Positions 26,509-34,504 of a stretch of 64,000 nt of DNA are shown here, in pieces (within the stretch, counting starts at the first letter, position 1; every line of letters starts with the position of its first letter). Source of the stretch: Maricurvus nonylphenolicus. GTDB taxonomy: Bacteria > Pseudomonadota > Gammaproteobacteria > Pseudomonadales > Cellvibrionaceae. Below the pieces are notes generated by a model that ran no database searches, was not told the origin of the DNA, and saw only the letters and a program-made list of their open reading frames with translations. The stretch is taken from NCBI RefSeq assembly GCF_042854845.1, contig NZ_AP031498.1, positions 1,178,001-1,242,000 on the forward strand, read 5' to 3'. Made by a program: the position numbers and the translations under genes.

Positions 26509-28086
26509 TTAACGCAGCTGTAATAGGGTTTCGGCTTTGGGCAGTATGGTACTGGCATTCTCAGGGTTAAAGCTGGCCAGGCAGAATTTATCCGGGCGAA
26601 GCAGAACCAGTTTGTTACTGCTGCCGGCAAAGAATTCAGTCAGGCCTGCATCACAGGTTACTGGCCAGCCGTTGTCGTTTTCATGGTCACTAACGGCAAC
26701 AAAGTTGGCGCCCAGGGCTTTCCAGGTGGCCAGGGTGTCGGCGTCAATTTCGGCTTCTGGGTCACAGTTATACCCGAGGATACTGAACTCTTTACCCAGC
26801 AACTCATCGAGCAGTAGGGTGTTGCCATCGGCACAGGTAACTTCCGGCTGCGGCAGCAGTTGACCTGTCACGGCGCATTCCGGGTTGGGGATAACGATAC
26901 CGCTATCAATAGCGCGGGCCAGAATGGATTGCGCCATACCTTCGGCAAAGGCTTCGGCACCGGCTGGGTCCTTTTGCAGCTCGAAGAAGAAGGCATCGCG
27001 CTCAGCGGCTTTTTGTGGGTCGATTGGCTGGATTTGCTCGCCCAGATCCAGGGCAAATTGAATCAGATCCTTGGCGTGCTGCCAGCGCTCCTGTTGATAA
27101 GTATCCAGTAAAGCACGGTCGGCTTTGCCCTTGATCACCATGGCCAGCTTCCAGGACAGGTTACGTACATCGCGCATACCACTGTTGAGGCCCTGGCCAG
27201 CAAATGGCGGGGTCATATGGGCGGCGTCGCCGGCGATAAACACACGGCCGTCCTGCCAGCGATCGGCAATAATGGCGCTGAAGTTATACACACGCTTGCG
27301 GAATACATCGACCTGGGCTGGATCGGTAAACGGCGCAATCAGGGAATTGATCATATCGTCATCCAGCAGGGCTTCCGGCTCTTCGCCGGGCATCAACATC
27401 CACTCCCAGCGACGCTGCTTGTGGTGTTTTTTGATGGTCATGCCGGGGCGGGCCGGATCGCAGAAGAAGCGTGAGGACGGACCGCTGTCGTAGCCGGGAT
27501 CGACGGTATCGATCACCAGCCACGGGAATTCATTGCTGTCTCCGGTCATGGTGGCACCGATCAGCTGGCGAATAACGGAGCGGCCACCGTCACAACCCAC
27601 CAGGAACTGGGCTTTGATGACAATCGGCTGTTTGTCGGCATTCAGCGCTTCAATGGTGATGCCTTCTTCATCCTGCTGGTAACCGGTCAATTCATGGTTA
27701 AACCACAGGCGGGCATGCTCGCGCTTTGGCAGCTCATTGGCCAGGATACGGTCGAATGCGGCTTGGTCGAAAGTGTTAAAGAACTCATGGCCGTAAGGAC
27801 GCAGGCCCAGAGTGTCAAACTCGAATAACAGCTTGCCATCGGCATTCAGGTACTGGGTAGCGTCGATTTCGCTGTAGATCTCACCGGCGATATCCTCAAG
27901 GGTATTGGCGGCCTGGTGAGTACGTAAGGATTCACTATCAATGCCGATGGCTCTGGGCTCTTCAATAGTCTTATCCAGCTTCTCCAGCACAATGCTGTCG
28001 ATACCGTGGCTATCGAGCAGATGAGCCAGGGTTAGGCCAGCAGGGCCTGCACCTGCGATAACGACTGAGGTGGTGTATTCAAGCAT
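26509..28086 (-). CDS. FAD-dependent aromatic-type monooxygenase (PheA/TfdB/MhpA family)
   Basis: About 525 residues. The FAD-binding GAGPAG is at residues 12-17, the DG motif is in VGCDGGRSVIR, and the GD motif is in FIAGDAAHMTPPFAGQGLN. A C-terminal thioredoxin-like domain (~residues 400-525) is typical of this group. Members hydroxylate phenols or related rings with NAD(P)H and O2. The ATG at 28086 has GGAGGAG upstream; the longer frame to 28116 lacks one. A perfect 9-bp palindrome (28127-28147) covers the promoter region. The nearby reductase and SDR share half of that site, so the three may be co-regulated. Confidence 0.86.
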   Translation of the reverse strand: MLEYTTSVVIAGAGPAGLTLAHLLDSHGIDSIVLEKLDKTIEEPRAIGIDSESLRTHQAANTLEDIAGEIYSEIDATQYLNADGKLLFEFDTLGLRPYGHEFFNTFDQAAFDRILANELPKREHARLWFNHELTGYQQDEEGITIEALNADKQPIVIKAQFLVGCDGGRSVIRQLIGATMTGDSNEFPWLVIDTVDPGYDSGPSSRFFCDPARPGMTIKKHHKQRRWEWMLMPGEEPEALLDDDMINSLIAPFTDPAQVDVFRKRVYNFSAIIADRWQDGRVFIAGDAAHMTPPFAGQGLNSGMRDVRNLSWKLAMVIKGKADRALLDTYQQERWQHAKDLIQFALDLGEQIQPIDPQKAAERDAFFFELQKDPAGAEAFAEGMAQSILARAIDSGIVIPNPECAVTGQLLPQPEVTCADGNTLLLDELLGKEFSILGYNCDPEAEIDADTLATWKALGANFVAVSDHENDNGWPVTCDAGLTEFFAGSSNKLVLLRPDKFCLASFNPENASTILPKAETLLQLR

Positions 28087-28126
28087 GGGAAATCTCCTCC
28101 GGGGTACCACATACAAAATCTCTAGT

Positions 28127-28147
28127 TAACTGAATGGTATTCAGTTA
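28127..28147. promoter_or_regulatory. Palindromic operator upstream of the FAD monooxygenase
   Basis: TAACTGAAT (28127-28135), GGT, ATTCAGTTA (28139-28147): a perfect 9-bp inverted repeat about 40 bp upstream of the monooxygenase start. The size and layout suit a TetR- or MarR-type repressor. The same left half-site recurs at 29343. Confidence 0.6.
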
Positions 28148-28247
28148 TGAATTTAAATGCAACTTTTGCTTTTGGGGAGGGGGAGTGTCAGGGGAATGTT
28201 AGGCAGAAGGAACCGCCTGTCCCTGGCGGTAGATAAGGGGGCAGGGG

Positions 28248-29279
28248 TTATTGGGCAATACTGATACCGACCTTACCGGTAGCCTGGCCAGACTCCGCGT
28301 AGCTGTGGGCTTGAGCAATTTGATCCAGGGGGAAGCAGCGGTCCAGTACCGGGCGAATCTTGCCGTTTTCCACCAGCTGGCGAACGTGCTCCAGGGCTTC
28401 TGGCGATGAACTGAACATACCCCAGTGGTATTGAATACCCTGTTTTTTGCAGGCCTTTTTCTTGCCCAGAAACGTCTTGATGGTTTTGAAGGCGCCTCTC
28501 AAAAAACCGTATTGGTCGATATTGGCCAGCGCAGGGAATACCAGGGTGATGTAGTGGCTCTTGCCGTTGGTTTTCAATATGGACAGCGAGGGGGCTTCCT
28601 GATTGCCGCCGACGGTATCCAGTACCACATCGAAGTCGCTTAATAGCTGGCTGAAATCTTCCTGCTTATAGTCAATGACTTGATCGGCCCCCAACTGGCG
28701 TACCGCTTCAACCTTGCCGGTACTGCAGGTGGTGGCGACATAGGCGCCCCAGGCTTTAAGCAGTTGTACCGCAAAACTGCCGATTCCACCGGAGCCGCCG
28801 TGTACCAGAACCTTCTTGCCACGGTAATCCTCCGGGCACAATTTGGGTTTGGTGATCAGCGCCGACCAACTTGTCATGGTGACATAGGGCAGGCTGGCGG
28901 CTTCCTCAAAGCTCAGGCCCTTGGGTTTGGCGATACAGTGGCTGGCCTTGATAGCCCGGTATTCACAGTAGCTGCCCTGGCCGGTGACTTCCGGGGCGGC
29001 AAAGACTTCATCGCCGTTTTTCAGGTGTTTGACCTTACGGCCGGTTTTCACCACCACACCACTGACATCGTTGCCGAGGGCGACCGGGAATTCGAAGCCG
29101 CGTTTCTTGCTAAACACCCGCCGGCCGTAGCCTTCACGCATCTTGAATTCAATCGGGTTAACGCTGGTGGCTTTGATTTGCACCAGCACTTCATCATCCC
29201 GAATATCTGGCGTGGGGATGTTACTGGGCTGAAAAACCTCTTCAGCAGGCCCATAGGTGTTGATTGTCATGGCAAGCAT
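28248..29279 (-). CDS. MDR-superfamily NADPH:quinone reductase-like oxidoreductase
   Basis: A 343-residue zinc-free medium-chain reductase: an N-terminal GroES-like domain (LGNDVSGVVVKTG at ~70) and a nucleotide-binding domain with VHGGSGGIGSFAVQ (~160-173). The zinc-ligand Cys/His pattern of alcohol dehydrogenases is absent. Relatives reduce quinones or enones with NADPH. It is divergent from the SDR at 29378. The in-frame first ATG (29279) is acceptable, though MTINTYG at 29270 is another option. It probably works with the monooxygenase and SDR on a cyclic ketone or enone; this is inferred from shared promoter motifs. Confidence 0.84.
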   Translation of the reverse strand: MLAMTINTYGPAEEVFQPSNIPTPDIRDDEVLVQIKATSVNPIEFKMREGYGRRVFSKKRGFEFPVALGNDVSGVVVKTGRKVKHLKNGDEVFAAPEVTGQGSYCEYRAIKASHCIAKPKGLSFEEAASLPYVTMTSWSALITKPKLCPEDYRGKKVLVHGGSGGIGSFAVQLLKAWGAYVATTCSTGKVEAVRQLGADQVIDYKQEDFSQLLSDFDVVLDTVGGNQEAPSLSILKTNGKSHYITLVFPALANIDQYGFLRGAFKTIKTFLGKKKACKKQGIQYHWGMFSSSPEALEHVRQLVENGKIRPVLDRCFPLDQIAQAHSYAESGQATGKVGISIAQ

Positions 29280-29342
29280 AAATCGACCTCCGCTAGCGAA
29301 TCGTTGTTTGACCTGTGGATAAGTTATTTGATACTGTAATCA

Positions 29343-29363
29343 TAACTGAATTGAGTTCACTTG
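29343..29363. promoter_or_regulatory. Second copy of the TAACTGAAT half-site
   Basis: TAACTGAAT (29343-29351) is identical to the left arm of the palindrome at 28127. After a 3-base spacer it is followed by GTTCACTTG, a partial match to the right arm. It lies in the 98-bp gap between the divergent genes 28248 and 29378. It could be a weaker site for the same regulator. Confidence 0.45.
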
Positions 29364-29377
29364 TTGAGGGTTATCCC

Positions 29378-30175
29378 ATGGTTGTGTTAATTACAGGCGC
29401 TTCCGGCGGTCTGGGTCAGGTGCTTGGCGGCTTGCTGCAAAGTAAGGGTATGAAGGTCTACGGCACCATGCGTAATACCACGGGCAGGGAGGCTGACTTC
29501 CCGTTCAGCATCCTGCCAATGGAAGCCACCAGTGATGAATCGGTGCAGGCCTGCATTGATCAGGTGATCGCCAAAGAAGGCCGCATTGATGTGCTGATTA
29601 ACTGCGTAAACCAGATGATTATCGGCTCTGTGGAAGAGCAGACCGTGGAAGAGGTGGAAGACCTGTTCCGCACCAATATCTTTGGTGTCATGCGTGTGTG
29701 TAAGGCGGTGATTCCCCATATGCGCAAGCAGGGCAAAGGCACCATTGTGAATATGAGCTCCCTAGGTGGGCTGCTGGCTGTGCCGTATATGAGTGCTTAC
29801 ACCTCAGCTAAATTCTGCCTGGAAGCCATGAGCGAGGCGCTGTACCACGAGATGAAGCCGCACAACATCGATGTGGTGATTATGCAGCCTGTGGCTATGT
29901 ACATGGATCGCCCGGCGACCGGTGGTCACTTGCGTACCGTAGAAAATGTGCCCGCAGGATCTTTCACCAACCGCATGGTGGAAATTATGGCCAAGGATAC
30001 CGCGGCCAGTAAGCTGACGCCGGAGATGGTATCGGAGAAGATTTACCAGGTAATCAGCAAGGACAAGAAACCGTTGCGCGTACCTATGGATAAGTCCAAG
30101 GCCGTATCGATGTTGAAGCGTGTCGCTCCACAATCACTGATCAATAAGTTGATCGGTAACCTGTTGGCCAGCTAA
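29378..30175 (+). CDS. Short-chain dehydrogenase/reductase
   Basis: A 265-residue SDR starting at the ATG at 29378, with GAGGG upstream; the frame to 29315 is an N-terminal over-extension. It has TGASGGLG (residues 6-13) and an INCVNQ segment in place of the usual NNAG, so that stabilising motif is altered. The active site is MSSLGG...YTSAKF, with the usual YxxxK. It is divergent from the MDR reductase, and its last four bases overlap the tail of the convergent gene at 30172. Substrate unknown. Confidence 0.85.
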   Translation: MVVLITGASGGLGQVLGGLLQSKGMKVYGTMRNTTGREADFPFSILPMEATSDESVQACIDQVIAKEGRIDVLINCVNQMIIGSVEEQTVEEVEDLFRTNIFGVMRVCKAVIPHMRKQGKGTIVNMSSLGGLLAVPYMSAYTSAKFCLEAMSEALYHEMKPHNIDVVIMQPVAMYMDRPATGGHLRTVENVPAGSFTNRMVEIMAKDTAASKLTPEMVSEKIYQVISKDKKPLRVPMDKSKAVSMLKRVAPQSLINKLIGNLLAS

Positions 30176-31053
30176 AGCGCGTCGGCAGTTTCAAAATTGG
30201 TTTCAGAGGCGGCAATCAATGCCGCTTTTTCTTTTTCAGATTCACTTAGCTCGCGAAAACGAATCACCACCTGATCGGCTTGGCCTTCCTGATTTAACAG
30301 GTTGGATGGGCCGTAAAACAGGACCGGGTCTCGCAGGGCAATGTCATAGACAAAGAAAATTTCCGGGGCCAACTGGCGTACCAGCCAGTTTTTGGCTTGG
30401 GCGCGGAAGATGGCACTGGTATCAGCGTTAACGCTGTAATCTTGCAGTTTTACAGGCAGTTGCTTGGGGGAAACCCGTTCTAATTGCAGCTTAACGGTAG
30501 ACAGGCGCAGGGACAGACCAAAATCAAAGCTCACTGGGGTGCCAGCGGCCAGGGTATCAAAGTGCTCAACGATAAAATGGTTAATGCCACCATCAATCAC
30601 CAGGGGACTGGGCTTATCCCAGCTAAGCTGCTGTTGGTGGGTGACTCGCAGCTGGTCGTTTTCTGCCGCCGGACGGTTAAACAGCGTTAAGTGGGTAGTA
30701 GCCGCTTCATGTTGCTCAGAGCCCTCTTGCCTTTGGGCGCCGTACTCCAGGTCATGGGTCTCGAAGCTCATGGTAAAGCTGGGAGCAAAGGTACCGGCCG
30801 AATAATCCAGTGACTTGGAGGCCAGTAGCCTGCCTTCCGGGCAACGATATTGCACCTGGTGTTGCATGCCCGTGTGATCGAGCTGATGGTGTTCGGTATA
30901 GAGCAGCTGCCTTTTACGGCTATCAAACGCCTCGGCAATTACCTGTTGATAGGGCTCTGCCACTGTTACTACAGATACCAGGCTTACAGCCACGGCAGCA
31001 ACAAGAGGTAACAGGCGGGGACGCAGGTGGAATACAGGCATTGGACGGCTCAT
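30172..31053 (-). CDS. Hypothetical exported protein
   Basis: A 293-residue protein I do not recognise. The N-terminus has a positively charged start, then LLPLVAAVAVSLVSVVTVA and an A-E cleavage-like site near residue 33, so it is probably periplasmic or outer-membrane attached. The mature part is rich in beta-prone segments and charged residues, with no repeats. Its C-terminus overlaps the convergent SDR by four bases. It stands alone upstream of, and divergent from, the thiolase at 31282. Confidence 0.7.
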   Translation of the reverse strand: MSRPMPVFHLRPRLLPLVAAVAVSLVSVVTVAEPYQQVIAEAFDSRKRQLLYTEHHQLDHTGMQHQVQYRCPEGRLLASKSLDYSAGTFAPSFTMSFETHDLEYGAQRQEGSEQHEAATTHLTLFNRPAAENDQLRVTHQQQLSWDKPSPLVIDGGINHFIVEHFDTLAAGTPVSFDFGLSLRLSTVKLQLERVSPKQLPVKLQDYSVNADTSAIFRAQAKNWLVRQLAPEIFFVYDIALRDPVLFYGPSNLLNQEGQADQVVIRFRELSESEKEKAALIAASETNFETADAL

Positions 31054-31140
31054 TTTTATAGGAATCAGCCATTCTAGCCTGTGGAATATGACGAATGGGT
31101 GAATCTTGTATGACTGTGCCTAGGGTTGTGGTCGACACGA

Positions 31141-31172
31141 GTTAAAACACTTGTTTAACTTTCCTGTATAAT
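31141..31172 (+). promoter_or_regulatory. Promoter of the thiolase with a palindrome
   Basis: A consensus -10 TATAAT at 31167-31172 lies 109 bp upstream of the thiolase start. Just upstream are GTTAAA (31141-31146) and TTTAAC (31154-31159), an inverted repeat that also contains AAAC-N4-GTTT. The latter resembles the PsrA/FadP-type sites that control fatty-acid oxidation genes in Pseudomonas and relatives. The -10 is clear; the operator assignment is tentative. Confidence 0.45.
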
Positions 31173-31281
31173 GCGCCGCACCTTAAAGAGGGCAGCCAGG
31201 CGTACAGGCCACTTTCACTGCCCCAACTAGGCTTAGTCCAGGCTTTATCTGGAGAGAATCACGCAAGAGAGGATTTGGGAT

Positions 31282-32469
31282 ATGAGCAATCGTGAAGTGG
31301 TTGTATTGAGCGGTGTTCGTACCGCAATTGGTACCTTTGGTGGAAGCCTGAAAGATCAGGAAACCACCAAACTGGCGGGTAAGGTTGTTGAAGAAGCGGT
31401 TAAGCGCTCCGGCCTGGCCCCGGAAGATATCGGCCACTGTGTTGTGGGTAACGTAACCCACTCCGACCGTCGTGATATGTACATGAGCCGTGCCGCTGGC
31501 CTTAACGGTGGTCTGCCGAATGAAACCCCAGCCCTGACGGTTAACCGTCTGTGTGGTTCTGGCCTGCAAGCCATCGTATCTGCTGCCCAGCTGGTTCAAC
31601 TGGGTGACTGCGATGCTGTTTTCGCTGGTGGCGCCGAGTCCATGAGCCGCGTTCCTTACTGGCTGCCAAAGGCGCGTTTTGGTGCTCGCATGGGCGATGC
31701 CGAGATGGTAGATGCCATGACCGGTGCTCTGACCTGCCCGGTTAACGATGTACACATGGGCATCACCGCCGAAAACATTGCCGAGAAGTGGGGCATCTCC
31801 CGTGAAGAGCAAGACGCTCTGGCGGCAGAAAGTCACAACCGTGCTCAGCGCGCGATCGAAGAAAACCGTTTCGACGGTCAGATCCTGCCGGTAGAAATCA
31901 AAACCCGTAAAGGCATGGTGAGCTTCGAGCAAGACGAGCACGTTCGCTTCGACGCCAAAGCCGATGACATGGCCAAGCTGCGCCCTGTATTCAAAAAGGA
32001 CGGCACCGTAACAGCCGGTAACGCCTCCGGCCTGAACGACGCCGCTGCCGGTATTGTGATGATGGAACGCGAAGCTGCCGAAGCCAAAGGCCTGAAGCCA
32101 ATGGCGCGCTTGGTAGGTTACTCCTTCGCTGGCGTTGAGCCTGAGTACATGGGTATTGGCCCTGTTCCTGCGGTTAAGAAACTACTGGATAAAACTGGCC
32201 TGTCCGTTTCCGACATCGACGTATGGGAAGTGAACGAAGCTTTCGCTGCCCAGGCGCTGGCTGTGGTTAAAGATCTGGACCTGCCTGCTGAGAAAGTGAA
32301 TCCAAACGGTTCCGGTATTTCTCTGGGTCACCCAATCGGTGCCACCGGTGCGGTTATCACTGTTAAAGCCCTGTACGAGCTGAAGCGTGTTGGCGGCCGT
32401 TACGCGGTTATCACCATGTGTATCGGTGGTGGTCAGGGTATTGCTGCGTTGTTCGAAAATATCGACTAA
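31282..32469 (+). CDS. Acetyl-CoA C-acyltransferase, BktB-like beta-ketothiolase
   Basis: A 395-residue thiolase with Cys91 (NRLCGSG), NEAFAAQ (~residue 320), His350 (GHPIGATG) and Cys380 (MCIGGG). It matches biosynthetic/degradative beta-ketothiolases of the BktB group. It is monocistronic, with its own promoter and a downstream terminator. Its codon use looks more biased toward C-ending and highly used codons than the other thiolases here, as expected of a well-expressed core enzyme. GAGAGGATTTGGGAT precedes the ATG. The specificity is probably C4 and longer ketoacyl-CoA, inferred from the family. Confidence 0.9.
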   Translation: MSNREVVVLSGVRTAIGTFGGSLKDQETTKLAGKVVEEAVKRSGLAPEDIGHCVVGNVTHSDRRDMYMSRAAGLNGGLPNETPALTVNRLCGSGLQAIVSAAQLVQLGDCDAVFAGGAESMSRVPYWLPKARFGARMGDAEMVDAMTGALTCPVNDVHMGITAENIAEKWGISREEQDALAAESHNRAQRAIEENRFDGQILPVEIKTRKGMVSFEQDEHVRFDAKADDMAKLRPVFKKDGTVTAGNASGLNDAAAGIVMMEREAAEAKGLKPMARLVGYSFAGVEPEYMGIGPVPAVKKLLDKTGLSVSDIDVWEVNEAFAAQALAVVKDLDLPAEKVNPNGSGISLGHPIGATGAVITVKALYELKRVGGRYAVITMCIGGGQGIAALFENID

Positions 32470-32510
32470 ATACACTGAGTACAGAAACTCGCTAATTCTT
32501 TATTAACGTC

Positions 32511-32530
32511 ATTCCTGCGAAGGCAGGAAT
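32511..32530. repeat. Dispersed GC-hairpin repeat, second copy
   Basis: ATTCCTGC-GAAG-GCAGGAAT with flanking GTC upstream and CCAG downstream. It has the same design as the hairpins of the element at 25092-25285, with compensatory changes in the stem. It is a short solo copy after the thiolase gene. Confidence 0.6.
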
Positions 32531-32561
32531 CCAGCGTCTTTTATAGGATTACGAGTACACT

Positions 32562-32588
32562 CAAAGGGGCCAATTGGCCCCTTTGTTG
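32562..32588 (+). terminator. Rho-independent terminator
   Basis: CAAAGGGGCC (32562-32571), loop AATT, GGCCCCTTTG (32576-32585), followed by TTGT. A 10-bp perfect stem about 95 bp after the thiolase stop. Confidence 0.75.
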
Positions 32589-32676
32589 TATCTGGGCGAA
32601 TGTAAAATTTTTAACAGAGTTACCCCCCTCATCGCTCTAAGGTGATTGTTTATCATCCGCAAAGAGTGAGAAGCTT

Positions 32677-34383
32677 ATGGACGTTGATTTTTGGCAAGGA
32701 AAACGGGCCCCAGGCGTACTGGATAACGTTGCCGATTATGATGATCGGAGTGTACTTGATGTCATTGAGCGCGCATTTACTACCCATGGCAACAAGCCTG
32801 CCTTTTCGGCATTAGGCGAAACCTTAAGCTTTCAACAGCTGGATCAAGCCAGCGCGACATTTGCGGCTTATGTGCAACAACATACCACGCTGGAGCCGGG
32901 GGATCGTATCGCCCTGCAGATGCCAAGCGTCTTGCCTTACCTTGTCGCACTCTATGGCTCTTTGCGAGCCGGTCTGGTGATTGTTAACACCAACCCGTTA
33001 TACACAGCACGTGAAATGCAGCATCAGTTTTCTGATTCCGGTGCTCGTGCGCTGGTGTATATGAACATGTTTGGCGACAAGGTTGAGAAGGTTCTGCCTG
33101 AAACCCACCTGGAATATCTGATTGAAGTGTCCATGGGTGACATGCTGCCCTGGTTAAAAGGCAAACTGGTCAATCTGGCCGCTAAACATGTCAAGAAAGT
33201 GGTGCCCCGTTTTACCTTGCCAGGGGCGATTCAATTTAATGAGGTTATGCAGCGTGGTAAGCCGCAGGTGTATAGCCGGCCTGCAAAAGGCCCTGACGAT
33301 GTTGCTTTGCTGCAGTACACCGGTGGCACAACCGGTGTGGCCAAAGGTGCGATGATTTTGCACCGCAACCTGGTATCACAGGTATATCAACTCAAAGCCA
33401 ATGAGGGTGCACTGAATCGCCAGGGGCAGCTACATGCTGAGTCTGGCAAGCAAGTTATTATGTGCCCACTGCCGCTGTACCATATTTATGCGTTTACTGT
33501 GAATTGCATTGCGGCGTTTAATTCGGGTAATCACAGTGTACTGATTACCAATCCGCGTGACATCGATGGTTTTATCAAATCGCTTGCCAAATATCGCCCA
33601 ACGGTTCTGGTCGGTATTAATACCTTGTTTGTTAGTTTGATGGAGCACCCTGGCTTCGCTGGCTTGGATTTTACCCGTTTACGTACCACCGTATCCGGCG
33701 GTACGGCGCTGAATAAAAGTGTCGCCGAACGCTGGCAAGAGTTGACCAGTTGCCCTGTATCCGAAGGTTACGGGCTAACGGAAACCTCACCAACAGTATG
33801 CTCGAACCCGATTGATGGCCAGGGGCGCATCGGCACCATTGGTTTGCCGGTACCTGGTACGGCATTAAAGGTTGTTGATGAAGAAAATAACGAGCTGGGG
33901 GTGGGCGAAGTCGGTGAGCTGTGTGTCAAAGGCCCTCAGGTGATGGCGGGTTACTGGCAGCGGCCAGAAGCTACGGCCGAGACTATACGCGATGGTTGGC
34001 TGCATACTGGCGATATTGCCCGCATAGAAGAAGACGGTTATGTCAGTATTGTTGACCGCAAGAAAGACATGATTCTGGTATCTGGCTTTAATGTCTTCCC
34101 CAATGAGATTGAAGATGTGGTAACCGCACATCCGAAGGTCGAGTTGTGTGCCTGTGTTGGTGTGACCGATGCAAAGTCGGGTGAAGTGCCAAAACTGTTT
34201 GTGGTGAAGTCTAATGATTCTTTATCAGAAGCTGAGTTGAAAGCCTACTGTCGTGAAAACCTGACCGGTTATAAGCAACCGCGCCATATTGAATTCCGAG
34301 CGGAGTTGCCTATGACAGCTGTAGGTAAAGTCTTGCGTAAGGATTTGCGTGCTGAGGTAGCTACAGAAGCAGAACCTGCCTAA
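32677..34383 (+). CDS. fadD: Long-chain fatty acid-CoA ligase
   Basis: A 568-residue acyl-CoA synthetase. It has the AMP-binding loop YTGGTTGVAKGA (~residue 213), EGYGLTETSP, WLHTGDIARIEEDGY and the hinge VDRKKDMILVSGFNVFP, and ends at the catalytic Lys region TAVGKVLRKDLR. This pattern fits proteobacterial FadD, which activates long-chain fatty acids at the inner membrane for beta-oxidation. It is monocistronic, between the BktB-like thiolase and the amidohydrolase operon. An RBS (GAGTGAGAAG) precedes the ATG. It is clearly distinct from the FATP-like synthetase at 21504. Confidence 0.9.
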   Translation: MDVDFWQGKRAPGVLDNVADYDDRSVLDVIERAFTTHGNKPAFSALGETLSFQQLDQASATFAAYVQQHTTLEPGDRIALQMPSVLPYLVALYGSLRAGLVIVNTNPLYTAREMQHQFSDSGARALVYMNMFGDKVEKVLPETHLEYLIEVSMGDMLPWLKGKLVNLAAKHVKKVVPRFTLPGAIQFNEVMQRGKPQVYSRPAKGPDDVALLQYTGGTTGVAKGAMILHRNLVSQVYQLKANEGALNRQGQLHAESGKQVIMCPLPLYHIYAFTVNCIAAFNSGNHSVLITNPRDIDGFIKSLAKYRPTVLVGINTLFVSLMEHPGFAGLDFTRLRTTVSGGTALNKSVAERWQELTSCPVSEGYGLTETSPTVCSNPIDGQGRIGTIGLPVPGTALKVVDEENNELGVGEVGELCVKGPQVMAGYWQRPEATAETIRDGWLHTGDIARIEEDGYVSIVDRKKDMILVSGFNVFPNEIEDVVTAHPKVELCACVGVTDAKSGEVPKLFVVKSNDSLSEAELKAYCRENLTGYKQPRHIEFRAELPMTAVGKVLRKDLRAEVATEAEPA

Positions 34384-34504
34384 TCGAATTGGGCTATTTC
34401 CAGTGGTGGTTGTAGTCTTGTCGTAAAATGGTACGCCTCTCGCAAGAGTCTTGGGTAGAGTCACAGTTTCAGAGTAGTGACTAATAACCAAGAGCGAGAG
34501 AACC

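Noticed and set aside
31183..31941. A 252-codon open frame on the minus strand inside the thiolase gene
   Set aside because: It lies wholly opposite a thiolase with complete catalytic motifs, has no family features, and is explained by the strong codon bias of that gene.
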